NCBI GenBank assembly: GCA_028023455.1
Contig: JAQFVV010000021.1
Span: 1,056,001 to 1,120,000 of the forward strand
Source of the DNA: Epiperipatus broadwayi
Lineage: Eukaryota; Onychophora; Udeonychophora; Euonychophora; Peripatidae
Length of the DNA: 64,000 nucleotides
Direction of reading: 5' to 3'
Shown here: one piece after another, positions 22,456-34,739 of the stretch
Layout: the number at the start of each line of letters is the position of its first letter
How positions within the stretch are numbered: position 1 is the stretch's first letter
Made by a program: the position numbers and the translations under genes
The notes under the pieces: generated by a model
The model's database searches: none
What the model was told of the DNA's origin: nothing
What the model saw: the letters and a program-made list of their open reading frames with translations, nothing else

Positions 22456-23090
22456 TTGTAGTGTGCTTGTTTATATATGATTTATAGTACACACATACTT
22501 GTAGCATAGATATATCACATTTAAATACGTATTAGAACTTCCTGTGTATAAGGACTATGTAAGTTATTAAATTATTATTACAAGTAAAATATGTATTTAT
22601 ATATAGCTTATGATAAATAGATTTAAAGATAAAATAGTTTTGTAATAGCTTTTTCCATGAGTTAGAGTAATATATGTAGGATCCCATAGACTTAGAGAAA
22701 ATTATTATGCATTTGAGAATTAGTAACTCTTAGAATTATTGTAGTATTTATTTATTTATTTGAGGTCTGGTAAGTATTAATGAAATTGAAGCAACATAAA
22801 GGTTTATATGTATATAATAATGCTATTGTCTTTTTTCAGCATTTTGCTACTTTAAAAAAGGGATTTTCTTGGTACATATTTTATACTTACTTATTTATGA
22901 AAATATTATTTAAGAAGAATATGTGTATTTAGACTAGATAGAATGTCATGTAGTTGGAGAATTGGTGATTATTCAACAAAGAAACAAATTTCCTATTATT
23001 TCCAATTATTTAACCATATTATTTATTCACATATTAGAGAGTCTTTATCAAACTATATAAATATCTGATAACATTTATTATTCGAACACA
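22456..23090. other. Gene-free AT-rich stretch
   Basis: Nothing recognisable. Confidence 0.45.
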
Positions 23091-23116
23091 ATGTTCACAA
23101 ATTATTTTGAAAGCTG

Positions 23117-23403
<287 letters not shown>

Positions 23404-23999
23404 TTTGATCTAATTATTTACTTGTAAAGATCGACTTCGTTTTATCTGTTTTAAAGACTACATCTTATATAAAATTTTGGGTCATATTATAGTCCTTAAT
23501 TTTATTATTCTATTTGCTTTACTCTGAGAGTATTGGAACAATCTTTAGATGTTTGTTTGAATTTTAATGAATAATTGTATTACTGAACATTAAAATGATT
23601 AAGTTATTAGAATCGATCATTTATATTTTATTTTGTCATCCAAAATATAGTTGATATTCAATAAAATGCCTCTTTGTTTCTGAATTATATTTAGTTCGTA
23701 TTTCGAGTCTCATTAATATATTTATAAAATTTAGTTTCAAAGTTAGAAATTCATAACTTAGAATTATTAAGCTGAAACTCATTTCATTCATTATCATTCA
23801 AATTTTTGCTTACTCAGTTCACTTGGTATAATATATAAGAGCTAGCCCAGTAGTCGGCAACCTTTTAGATATTGTGAACTACTAACATAATATTTAAATG
23901 TATGAATTAGTAGAGAATTGAGTATGATATATATATAATTTTAATTTGAACATAAAAATAATATTAAATAATAGTAATATATATATTAAAAAATTAGTG

Positions 24000-25870
24000 C
24001 GACATTTGCTGCTCTTGCTTTAAAATTATTTTTACTAATCCTTGGCTCCAATTATGTCATGGCAACACATAAAGCAGCTTCTATTTCAAGCCAAGAGCGA
24101 TACTTGTTTTTAATAACTGTTACAGTTGAGAACGTTTTTTCATATAAGTAGATCGTTGTGAATATAGTCAAAGTTTTTAAGGCTTTTGCACTCAATATAG
24201 GATATTCGCTTTTTACAGAAGTCCAAAAATGACTCCTTGAAGATGAGTTGAATTGAAGTTTGAGATTATCAACCGATGATAATTTGATTAAACTTTCTTT
24301 TTCTTTCACATTTAAATTGCTTTCCTCAATATTAAAATAAAATGGATTTATTATCAACATATTTCCATTTCTGGGATCCTTTTCTTTCGGATAATAATGT
24401 TCAAAAGACTCTTTGAATGACTGTAAGTGCTGTTGAGCAATGCCTATTATGTCAGTTGATGTCTTCTTCTTTCATATATTCATCCAGATTTAGAAACATT
24501 TGCAAATCTTCATTGATTAATAGTGTTTTCCATAACAATATTTTTTTTTGAAATGCATCTATTTTACTTCGCAAGGGGAAAATGTCTGAAAATTGTCATT
24601 GAATAGATATGGTCAATTCATTTAACAAAGAAAAAATGTCGCTTTGCTACCCAGTCATCATTGAAGAAGAAATTTTGGAATTTTTGTTGTTGAAAGAATA
24701 ATTTTACTTCTTATTGCATATTAAAGAAGCGAGTTAAAGCTTTATTCCTTGACAACCAATGTATATCAGCATGAAGAAGAAGATTATGTTGTGAGCCCAT
24801 TTCATCATAAAGTGATTCAAATAATAGAGAGTTCAGAGCTTTATGTTAAATTTTATTTATAATTTTAATTACATTAGATAGTATTTCATGTAATTCTGGA
24901 GATAATCTTTTTGCAGCAAGTTGTTTATAGTGTAAAATACAATGAGTAAAAATTACATCTATGTGTCCAACATCTTTTTTTTTTACAACTCCAGATCTCG
25001 GTCATACTTGCAGCATTGTCTGTACACATTCCTATACATTTTCCCCAATCCATGTCATGTTTCAGAAAATAATCATTCAATACATCAACAATTTCAAATC
25101 CAGTTCTTTTACCTGGCAAGTCGAGTGATCATAGAAATTCTTCTTTTAAATATCCTTTGACTTTAAATCTCACAAAATAGTATTGTTTCATATGTCAGTT
25201 GATTCATCAAATTGAATTGCATAAAATGTTGCATTTTGACCTACCATGAACTTCACCATCTTCAGCCATATCGTCAATCTGCATTTCACTAGAAGACATA
25301 GGAATTGCCTTCATTTTTTGGGTGGCTTGATTTCCCAAAATCTTCTCACAAGCTTGTAATAAGCAAGGTTTAATTAATTCCTCTCCAATTGTGTAAGATT
25401 TTTTTGATTTCTCTATTTGAAATGCCATCAAATAAAAGGCTTTTAATACAAACTTATCTTGAAATTGTCAGTTCTTTTAAAGAATTTATTTGCCTTTGTA
25501 AATTGTCATGCAATCTTTGAAAATATTTGACTGGCTTATTAGTTAAATCTGGATATTTAGTCAGCAAATATCTGATAAGTTTTGATGGTTTCATGGCATC
25601 ATTGGATAAACTCACAGAACATATGACACAAAATGGTCATGGATTAAGTTCAATTCTAGGTTCTTGTATAAAACCATATTTCAAATAATCATTATCATAT
25701 TGTCTTAAAAATTTAAATTTTTCTTCTCTTGATCTTCAGTTTTATCTTCTTCCCTACTGATGATTGATGATGATGGAATCTGTGATGGCCCTGTTGATTC
25801 TTCAACTAATTCATGTTTATGTGAAATGTTGCCAAAAAAATTTAAAATTGTCGGTTGCTTCTTTTTCCCA
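24000..25870 (-). pseudogene. hAT transposase (ZBED5/SCAND3-like), broken
   Basis: Read on the minus strand from 25,870, the start carries QPTILNFFG. At 25,207-25,431 comes AFQIEKSKKSYTIGEELIKPC, then an IDDMAEDG block. At 24,925-25,119 comes DMDWGKCIGMCTDNAASM, matching the conserved region around the second catalytic Asp. At 24,052-24,360 comes the C-terminal dimerisation region (LKLQFNSSSRSHFW, then YPILSAKAL and TTIYLYEKTFS). At least six frameshifts or stops separate these blocks, so no active enzyme is made. The family resembles the ZBED5/FAM200/SCAND3 lineage. All blocks are in the expected order, so the copy is old but not rearranged. Confidence 0.8.
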
Positions 25871-26763
25871 TTTTAATTTATTATTATTATTATTTATTTT
25901 TTATCCTAGAACCAAACAACAATAATATATTTCTAATAAATTTGATTGCTTAAATATATTTAAAATATTATGTATAATATTAAACTTAGCTTTAAAAAAT
26001 GCAAAAAATCTTTGGCTACTGATAAGTGCAAGAATTCAAACGCATATACTCCATATTTATAGGAGTGTAAGTATAAAGTAAAAATTATTTGTTTAATGTC
26101 AACACTGAGATGCCACTGATGTTTAAAGAAGTATGTATACATATATTGGAAATATTGAAAGAACCATGGTTATGAATTATTAAGTATTTTATCTTAATTG
26201 CATGTTTATACCATAAGATGATGCATATGACTGCATAAAAAACTAACAATGAAACACATGCAAAAGATAATGATATGCATCCACAGATATTTGAATGGAT
26301 TTAATATTGAAGTAACAATTTTAATCATCGTTGTGTTTGATGCCATTGCCAGATGTAGTGGGGTGGAGAGCATAGACAAAGAAATAAAGTAAGCCAATTT
26401 GAAATATATACTTGTTTCCATCAGCATACACAACTCAGTCATGCACCATGCTACTGTAACTATGAAATACTAAAAAAAAATATTTTGGTAGTATGTTTTT
26501 TGTGACTAGCTTTAATTATATTTTTTATTCATTTTATTTCATCAATTTAATTATCTACACATTTCAAAAAAGATAATATAATTTCAGATACATATTTATG
26601 TTAAAATACACATTTAAGCTTCTGATATTTTTTGTTTACAAGTCTATAATACAAAGTTTTTATATCCATATAACCTGCAATATAAATTCAATATTCATTT
26701 TACGCAAGAGGTAATAGCACTTTGTTTTTGTAATTATATAAATGTGTTATCTATTTGCCGTAT

Positions 26764-26860
26764 TATTTACTAAGGCAATAAACCTAAAGCATGTGCGGTT
26801 GAAATTGTGGAGGTAGGGACCTCTACAGGTGTAACCACAAGCTTATGCATTACATAAAAA
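26764..26860 (-). mobile_element. MITE family F fragment inside the hAT element
   Basis: tttactaaggcaataaa followed by gtagggacctct and aaccacaagcttatgca is the right-hand end of MITE F in inverted orientation. It inserted into the hAT before or after that element moved; the remaining ~200 bp are lost. Confidence 0.65.
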
Positions 26861-27873
26861 TATTACTTCTAAATGGAAGTAAGTTTTAAATGGTTTACTT
26901 CTATTCAGCATTAGAACTCTGTTATATAAATATAAATAAATACTTAAATTATTGTAATATTGAATTTAAAGTACAAAATAAATTAGAATATTATATCAAT
27001 ATAATTTTTGTGTAAGTTTTTTGTAATTATTTGTTTTCATTTTGAGTTATATGAAAGTAAAACTAAGTTTGTATTTATCTGTTTTATAATTTATGTTTTA
27101 TTTTGTTTTTTGTCAATATAATGTTCATTTTATTTCCTAAAAATAAATGAATGTATAAATACGTATTTGTTATAATTTATATGGGTAATTTTCTAATTTG
27201 TGTCTACAAAAATTATTTAAGATTAATAATGAATAGTATTCTATGCTTTAATAATTTTTATAGATATGTTTTCCTTCAAAATTCTTAATAAAATTTTTGA
27301 GTTTTAGTTCATCCAATTACCAAGGGTGTGCCATAGTCAAATTTGATGCCTAGTTAAATGTATAGAATTCGGTATTCTTATTTTGTTACTTTTTCTATGC
27401 TGCTGACCGAGTAGGGGTCAATTAAACACCTTTGAGATAGATGTTTTGCAATTCACAGTAATATTTTGTAACAAATCAATTAGCAATATAATTTTCTTGT
27501 TCTATTTTACATATAATAATACAGCTTAAACAAAATTTATTTTTTATTTAATTTTTTTTTTAAAATGAACTTTGCAAATTTAAATAATATCTGAATTTCT
27601 TTGCAGACCATTAAAATTACATCATGGATCACAAGTGGTCCATGGACCACCAGTGATTCACGGACCACTGGTTGCTGACTGCTGAGCTAGCCTATCCCTC
27701 ATTTATTTGCAGTTACAATTTTTTGAAGTCTCAATTTGTGGGGCATACCAAATAGCAAAGCTTCTCTTTCTCTCTCTCCTATACTTACAGTTACGATTTT
27801 ACATATATAAACTTCTGCATGTTAATGTAATATTTTTTATAAATTTATTTAACGCACATTGATTATGTAAGTA

Positions 27874-28168
27874 ATATTTACTAAGGCAATACACCTCATT
27901 ATAAGATCGTTGCATTGACTTGTTGTAAATCGAAAGAAGTACTAATGTGTAATAGGAATTGTGGACTTAATCAGTGAAGTATTGAATAGCTTCACACTCT
28001 CAGATCTAACCGCTTCAGCTTCATCTATTTATATAGAAAGTAGGTTAAAGTAAAGAAGGATTCCCCTCTTTTCTTCCAAAGCATAAGCTTGTAGTTAAGA
28101 CCTGAAGAGGTCCCTACCTTTGCATTTTTAAGCACACAACTCTTGAGATTTATTGCCTTAGTAAATAT
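27874..28168 (+). mobile_element. MITE family F, complete copy
   Basis: Terminal inverted repeats atatttactaaggcaat (27,874-27,890) and attgccttagtaaatat (28,152-28,168) enclose about 260 bp without an ORF. Relatives are at 10,255 and 26,764. The interior shares its order of words with family E (cttaatcagtgaag, cttcacgctctcagat), suggesting a common origin. TA flanks may be the target site. Confidence 0.75.
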
Positions 28169-28560
28169 AATATTTTTATAATTTCCTCATATGAAAGATT
28201 TTTTTCTAATTATATGAAGGATTCTTCATGAAACATAATGCTTCATCATAATATTATCTTATCAGTGAGGCCAGTATTAATAAAGCAGTAGTAACCTTTA
28301 ATAATAAATGGATATCTGTTTCACACTAAAAGTTGTAGGAATAAATATCCCATTTTTTTAGTAAAATTATATTAATTGTAAAGCGAAAAAATAATTATCT
28401 TAAATTATATATTTAAAAAAATCAATATTTTATTGGAACAGTTTCGCTCATTTTAGAAAATTGTTTCAATGTTAAGAAAAAATCTGTCATCATTTGTATA
28501 TTGATGATATAAATCTATTATTATAAAGCGCTGAAAATCTTGAAATTGTTAGTCCGGAAG
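28169..28560. other. Gene-free AT-rich stretch
   Basis: Nothing recognisable before the RT pseudogene. Confidence 0.4.
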
Positions 28561-29770
28561 TCAAACTCCGATAATGCTCTATTACTTTAAATATTGTGTG
28601 AGTGCGCAGAGATTTGTCGACTTCCGATCTAACAATATTGATGATATGCAATTTTCATCATATGTTAATGATTTTACTGGCATTAAATTATCAATAAATA
28701 ATATTTCAAGTAACTCTTTAAATGCTGAAGACAATTTTATAGTTATATGTATAACTTCTTCTGTTGCTAGTCATAGTAGGTTTACAGATATTTTTCAGAT
28801 AGACATGATATCACATGATGAGATAATCAGTGCTATTAAAGGTGTAAAAGTTTATAAATCTGTCTCTATTGATGATATTCTTGAGAAGAGTGTGTCATTT
28901 CTATTTCCAAGCCATATTTTCACACTATCTTCACAAAAATCTGTTTGTCCTGGTATATATAAAATATCTAGAATGTTTCTTCTGATATATATAAATTATC
29001 TAAAATTGTACCAATGTGGAGAAAGGGGTGTACAAATTATCTGAAAAAACTACAGGCCTATATCATTATTAGATAGTATATCAAAAATTTTTGAAAGATG
29101 TGTGCATAATTCTGTATTATTTCAAGTTGAGATGTACATCCATTTTTCAGAATAGATTTATTTCGAACAGATCAGTAGAGATAAATCTGATAATAATGTT
29201 TGATTACATAACTAATGCTATAAATGAACATGATAGTTTGGATGTAATATTATTTTGATCTTAGTAAGGCTTTTGATATGGTGAATCATAGTATTTTATT
29301 ATCTAAATTAGATTGGGTTTTTTTCTCTTTTATTACTATGCTTTAAATCTTATTTAACTGATCCAAATTATGTTTATTACAAATTCAAAGAATCTGACAT
29401 TTATTACTATAAAAGTGAAGTCCCTCAAGGAAGAATTCTTGAACCAATTTTATTTTCCTTATATACTTATGATATATTTCAAATTTAATAACTCCGTGTG
29501 TGTAAATTTTAAAAAAAATCAGATATATTAATCTTTAACTGAGGTTTAAAGTTTATATCTGTGCTAGAGATAATCTCTAGTTTCGAAAATGATTAGTAAT
29601 AATCATTAGTGTATTTATCTGAAATGGATGGCGTCAGAGTTGTGAGTGGAGGGAGTTTGACAATGGTAAATGAAAATGTAACAATATTTCAAATTGTTAG
29701 CAATTGTAATATTTTACATTTTGCTGATGATATAAAACTATTTCTTTAAATTGATAATTTAGCTGACCAT
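28560..29770 (+). pseudogene. CR1/jockey-like LINE reverse transcriptase, decayed
   Basis: Plus-strand RT blocks occur in the canonical order over several frames: [10 protein letters not shown] (about 29,048-29,077), LSKAFDMVNHS (about 29,260-29,293, catalytic Asp lost or ambiguous), VPQGRILEPILFS (about 29,420-29,458) and HFADDIKLF (about 29,718-29,745). The open frame at 28,574-29,044 supplies the region before the fingers. A family H repeat splits the gene between ...YDIFQI and VSNCN; without it the two halves join in one frame. Stops and frameshifts make it inactive. The clade is judged from block spacing only and could be jockey, CR1 or L2. Confidence 0.7.
29474..29695 (+). mobile_element. 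Family H repeat with 12-bp target duplication
   Basis: atatttcaaatt stands at 29,474-29,485 and again at 29,684-29,695. The 198 bp between interrupt the RT frame exactly. The insert contains two tight hairpins (ctagagat-a-atctctag and atgatta-gta-ataatcat). It has no terminal inverted repeats, so the 12-bp duplication suggests LINE-driven retroposition rather than a cut-and-paste MITE. Confidence 0.8.
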
Positions 29771-30315
29771 TTAAGAGTTCTGTAAATAGCTTTGTGATTT
29801 GACATAGAAAAAATCAAATGAATGTGAACATTGAGATAACATTTGCTGTCCCATTTTGTAATAAAATATTACCCAATTTTTTCACTATTCTGTTAATTAT
29901 ATTGTTATTCCTAAAAAGGATAAGATAAAAGATTTAGATGTCTAGTTTAATAGTAAGGGCTTTAATTACACATATCAATGAAATTATTTTTAAATGTAAT
30001 AGAATTACTGGGATTGTAGCATGGCCAAAACATTTTACATAAGCAACATTTATTTATTTATTTTATGTAATATTTGTTATTACAATTAATTATTATTCTG
30101 TTGTTTGAAATCCTAACTCAAAATATTATGAGAAACGACTGCAGAATGTAATGAAAAAGTACTTTAAATATATAGATTTACAATTACCTGAGGGTTATGA
30201 AACATATCTTACGAAAAAAGAAAGTTGAATGAAGTAGGGTTTTTAAGAAAAAAATGTTTTATGTAAATATGATTTATAAGAATTTATTTGTAATATAAAT
30301 TATAGAGTTTCTAAT
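29771..30315. other. Decayed AT-rich flank
   Basis: It may still hold the 3' part of the LINE, but no block is recognisable. Confidence 0.35.
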
Positions 30316-30317
30316 AT

Positions 30318-31195
30318 ATAATATTTACTGGCATATAGGGTGCAGCAGCATATAAGATACACCTTCCTTTTTATACACATTTTTAAGAAAAAAAATAATT
30401 TTCTACATTTTTTCATGCATTTCCATAATGATTTACCATACTAATTTTATAGTTATTTATGTCTACAAAAAAAAATGTAACTAGGAAACACTATAGTTAA
30501 GTACATTTTAATCTGTATCCTCAAAACTCAAAAGTTCATCTCCAGAACTAAATGAAAAATCATTTGAAGCCTCTTCTTCAGAAATTGAGTCGTTATATAA
30601 CAAGTTATCATCTGTGACGTCAAGGGTGTTACTAATTTCACATTTCTTAAGTGACTTTACAGCTGTCTCATGTTTCACAGCATAGCAGAATCTGTATTGT
30701 TTTTGAACCATGTTTTGGCAAAAAATCTCAATGTAAAATATCACCGAACACCAGTAATGTTCTGGGCAAATCTACAGAGTTTAAAATTTCAATGTTATAG
30801 TGCATTGTTGAAGTGTGATCATGTATCCACACATTGTATAAATTGTAAACTTGAGATGTCAATGGGTCTGAACTCTATTTTACTGGAATTCTTCTTCTTT
30901 CAGTAACAAAGCATAAAATTTAATATGAACTTATTATCGTTACAGAACAGAAAAAAATTAGGGAAATAATTTCACAACAGGACAAAATGCAAAAGAATAT
31001 ATATATATATATATATATATGGGTCTTGCATTTTGTATATATATCGAGAAGTGAGGGTACAATATATAAACCAGAAGTTTAGATAGACGGAAAATTCAAC
31101 TCATAATTTTGATTATTAGTGCATAAGACACTCCGCATATTTAAGGCATATTTTGAGAGCAAAAAAGTGGGTCCTATATGCTGGAAAATATGGTA
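30318..31195. mobile_element. pogo-like DNA transposon, internally deleted
   Basis: The left end (atttactggcatatagg) and right end (inverted: taccatattttccagcatat) match each other and the ends of 14,047-16,222. It contains a transposase C-terminal remnant and a TA microsatellite (30,998-31,020). TA flanks fit Tc1/mariner-pogo target choice. Confidence 0.55.
30508..30744 (-). pseudogene. pogo/Tigger-like transposase C-terminal tail
   Basis: 78 residues. AVKSLKKCEISNTLDVTDD resembles the block near the C-terminus of pogo/Tigger transposases, where a K-K-C/A-x-I-S-N-x-L-D segment precedes an acidic tail. Here the tail is SEEEASNDFSFSSGDE. The DNA-binding and DDE domains are deleted. A weaker trace of the same tail lies near 14,380-14,450. 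The match is to a short motif, so the assignment is moderate. Confidence 0.5.
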
Positions 31196-32430
31196 GTGAG
31201 AAATGATTTAATTTATACTAAAACGTATAATCATAATTGTTATAGAACAGCTGTGATGATTAGAATGCTGTTATTGTATAATAAGATATTTTTGCATGTT
31301 GATATATTTTATTTTAATTTTCCTTGATTTCTAAAATCAAAGTAAACTAATGCTTGTTGTGAAAACTATACTATAATTGGATTGTTACGAGTCTGTTGTT
31401 ACAAGCTACAAGTCTGATGTTGCCAGCGTAATAATAAATTTGACATTGAAATATATTTACTATATTTGTTTGCAAAGCCTTATTGGATGATTTAGATTAG
31501 CAGACAATACTAAATGCTATATATATATATATATATAAATGCAAAACCATATATGTTAGACAGTTTTGGTTTTATATATATATATATATAATGTTTTCAG
31601 TAGTATATGCATAAACTGTAATACATTTTCATTTTAAAATTCATAAACATATTATGACATTAGCAAAAATAAAATAGAAGCATATAACATAAATTTATAT
31701 GTCTGCTTATGTAATAAAAAAAAAATTAATATGTAGGGAGTGTTTCACAAGTCATACCACTGAACAATTGTTTTATTTATTAATTAATTGGTATATCTTT
31801 GAATGGAAATTAATGTTCATACCTGTAGTAGATAGATGTCTTATGCATTTGTCATCTGCATATTTAGGTTTTTTTTTTTTAAAAAAATATGCTTTAAAAT
31901 AATTTTAAAATTCTGTAATTAGTACCATTTAGGAAACTTATCTCCTAAATTGTACTAGTCTGTTTTCAAAACTGTAATTAGAGAATGTGTTCTTGTTTTA
32001 AAACATTATTGTGAAAAAAATTGCTTTATGTTATTTTCATTTTGTCCATTAAAATGCCTATTAAATATTGGCTTTGGTCTCTTATATTGTCTGTAACAGT
32101 CATTGAATTTATACTTTTTATTCCGATATGCTTATGTTGCCTTATCCATACTTTTTTGAGTCCATGGCAATATTTTCTTTTTTCTATGCTATGACCGAAA
32201 AGAATAGTTTTTGCAACAAATAAGGAGATGATATTTATTACATAAAATTTGAATGTGTTTTCTTAAACCATATCAATATTAAAAGTATGATTTTACAAAC
32301 CATATAATGGTACAATTTTAAAAAACATTCAGAAATTAAACAAAAAAACATTAACATAATGTCAAATATAATTTAAAAATATTCATATATTACTATTCTT
32401 TAAGCTTATACAATCTGTTTTTCACAAAGG
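31196..32430. other. Gene-free AT-rich stretch with two TA repeats
   Basis: TA runs at about 31,518-31,538 and 31,573-31,591 flank aaatgcaaaaccatatatg, which is partly mirrored as ggttttatatata. Nothing else was recognised. Confidence 0.45.
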
Positions 32431-32645
32431 TAAAACTCTCCAGACAATAGCACTACTCAGTGCAAACCAGAATAATCAATGGATGCAGGAAGGTTTGTGG
32501 ATAAAATCCCTATCTAGTGCCTACTCATCTAATATCCCCAGACTAGTTTCTGGCATGTGGCCTTTGTCAGTAAGAAGTCTTGGATCTGAAAGCACTTGAT
32601 ATTCATATATTGAAGCTAATATCAGTCAAACAAGTACATTCAAAA
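32430..32645 (-). mobile_element. Family B single arm with degenerate hammerhead
   Basis: It runs from ctccagacaatagcactac through aatcaatggatgcagg to the ctgaaagcactt block, as in the left arms at 39.7 and 43.8 kb. The hammerhead region (about 32,530-32,592) keeps GAAAC and TAGTC but has CTGACAA. The second arm is missing. Confidence 0.65.
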
Positions 32646-32847
32646 TTTACATCAATCTCATCCAAATTTTTTCTAGTGGTTAGAAATGACTAAATCACAA
32701 TAAAACTTCTCTGTATAATATTGACTTGTCATTTAATTTATGTATTTACCATTAGTTAGCATTTATATTAATTAGATATTTAAAAAAATAAAAAAATATG
32801 ATTTATGAAACAGATATGGATTGGGCAACTAATAATTATATAAATAT

Positions 32848-32963
32848 AATATTAATATCATCAATGTTCTTTATTACTTTTTACATTGCTTTTTTACAAC
32901 CTACTATTGATGGTTTCGATTGCCCCAGAAATCTTTTTCAGAACTTCTACTTACATTTTCAAA

Positions 32964-33032
<69 letters not shown>

Positions 33033-33250
33033 CTTATATATATATATATATATATATAAGTAGAAGTTCTGAAAAAGATTTCTGGGGCAATAGAAACTGT
33101 CAATAGAGAGTTGTAAAAAAGGAAATAAGATTTGGAGATATATGTAAAAGTGTTGAAGAAGATTGCTGGGGCAATCAAAATATCAATAGCGAATTGTAAA
33201 AAAAGCATTGTAAAAAGTAATAGAACATGTAGATGATATTAATATTACAT
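32848..33250. mobile_element. Foldback element with TA-repeat loop and duplicated right arm
   Basis: The left arm (about 32,848-32,970) and right arm (33,059-33,250) are inverted, sharing gattgccccagaaatctt, cagaacttctactta and attactttttacattgc. The loop is about 90 bp of TA. The right arm contains the gctggggcaat block twice in tandem (~100-bp unit), the left arm only once. The poly-Tyr/Ile frames are artefacts. Confidence 0.7.
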
Positions 33251-33559
33251 GGATTTGGCAATGCAATAAGAAAGATAAAGTTATAATACTTTATAAAGAA
33301 TTATATAAATATTTAAACATTTTTGTATACAAACTAAGATGCAAACAATACTAAGTAAGGGGGAAATTAATTATTTCAAGATAGATAAAAAGTATGCTAT
33401 TTAAGATTAATAAAAATAATTTAAATTTTAAGGATAATGGCTAAAAGTTTTCAACCCCAAAAGTTTCTTGTTATTATCTTTTAATATATTAACACTAATA
33501 GTGTTTTTTTTTTTTAAAAAAATGAATGTAATGACAATAAAAAAATTATATACCCCCCA

Positions 33560-34030
33560 TAGCTAAACTTTTAAGCAAAAAACTTTCTAATGACTTCGAA
33601 GTAGGTTTTCATTTGCCACCAACTACTAATAGCTTAATCAACAATGCAAAAGCCATAATTATACCTGAACTAACCTCCCACCTTATGTACAAGATGACTT
33701 GCCCCAATGAGGGTGCCAAGAAACATACTATAGTGAAACTAAAGCAAATATTGCCACTAGAATATCACAACATTGATACATATACCACAAAACATGAACT
33801 AAGGCCAAAAGCAGCTCAATATTTGTAGAGCTTGAAAGGATCATTGGTCACACTTTCCAACTGACTTCAGCTGAGATAATGTGCACAGAGTGCAACAATG
33901 TGAAACGCAAAGTGACGGAGCTTTCTTTTATCACAGATGATTCCAAAGCAATCAATTGAAGAGACGTCTGCTTTACTATCTCTAAAAAGTGGGCAGGTTA
34001 AACATTATTGAATAAATTTGCATGCATTAC
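33560..34030 (+). pseudogene. Penelope-like endonuclease remnant (linker and GIY-YIG C-terminus)
   Basis: The plus strand reads IAKLLSKKLSNDFEVGFH (linker after the RT), HLMYKMTCPNEGAKKH (position of the GIY-YIG VYKIxC start) and, after a frameshift near 33,826, CNNVKRKVTELSFITDD then RDVCFTISKKWAG. The last part matches the PLE GIY-YIG end, where KxExxFI carries the catalytic Glu and a NRRDxxY segment follows. It is homologous to 46,960-47,145. One in-frame stop lies before RDVCF. Confidence 0.6.
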
Positions 34031-34477
34031 TGTGGAAATCACTATTAGTAATAAGAGCTATGAATATAGTGACATATAATTCCTGAAAGCACCTAGCTTA
34101 TCAATTGTTATGCATAGCTTCATCAATTGTGCATAAAATGCAAGCTTAATATTATAAATAAAGTAATGAAGAAGTGTTGAAAACCGCTGTTAGCTATGTG
34201 TAAACTAACTGTCAGTAAACATAAAACGTAGAATGAACTCACCTACACTAATAAAAAAATAATAAATTTACTAAACTTTTTTTAATTTTTTCTTGCTTGG
34301 AATTAAAATTGATCTTGATAAAATACAAAAGATAAAATATGTATGTAATATTAAATTTATTATTTGTAATTTTAACTATGTTTTATTGACAGAAGGAAGC
34401 TATTCATAACAAATGCACAGTGTGAATGAAACAATAAAAAATTGTTTTACAAATTGCTATTTTTTATGTTCGTTATT

Positions 34478-34505
34478 GGGGGTGGGGGTTGGGGGGTTGG
34501 GGTGG
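34478..34505 (+). other. G-quadruplex-prone G tract
   Basis: gggggtggggg, then ttggggggttggggtgg: four runs of at least four G with 1-2 base loops, surrounded by AT-rich DNA. Confidence 0.75.
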
Positions 34506-34739
34506 CATCTAAACTGAATTAATGGATATTTAGGAAATAGATATGAAAGCTTGAATTTTCTTTTTTTAAAAAAACATTAAGTATAATGCATTTTAATCTT
34601 TGAAACAATAAATTTTAAGCATTTAGGTAGAAAACAATAGTAACACTGTTAAACACGAATCTCTTATTAGACAACAATTTGAAGGAAATATAGACAGGAC
34701 TACCATGGACACTTTCTCAAAACCAATGGATTTAATATT

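Larger units (their letters stand above)
23840..27692. mobile_element. hAT transposon with terminal inverted repeats and 8-bp target duplication
   Basis: agctagcc is present at 23,840-23,847 and again at 27,685-27,692. The element between them (23,848-27,684) starts cagtagtcggcaacc and ends, inverted, cagcagtcagcaacc. An 8-bp duplication and CAG-beginning ends are diagnostic of hAT. The transposase remnant occupies 24,000-25,870 on the minus strand, and the 5' part (25,870-27,684) holds a MITE F fragment. Confidence 0.9.

Noticed and set aside
24925-25160. Plus-strand frame 24,942-25,160
   Set aside because: Antisense shadow of the hAT transposase block.
26206-26442. 78-codon minus-strand frame inside the hAT element
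   Set aside because: No match to transposase or other family; composition fits chance in AT-rich DNA.
32798-33208. Frames rich in Tyr-Ile on both strands
   Set aside because: Translation of the TA loop of a foldback element.
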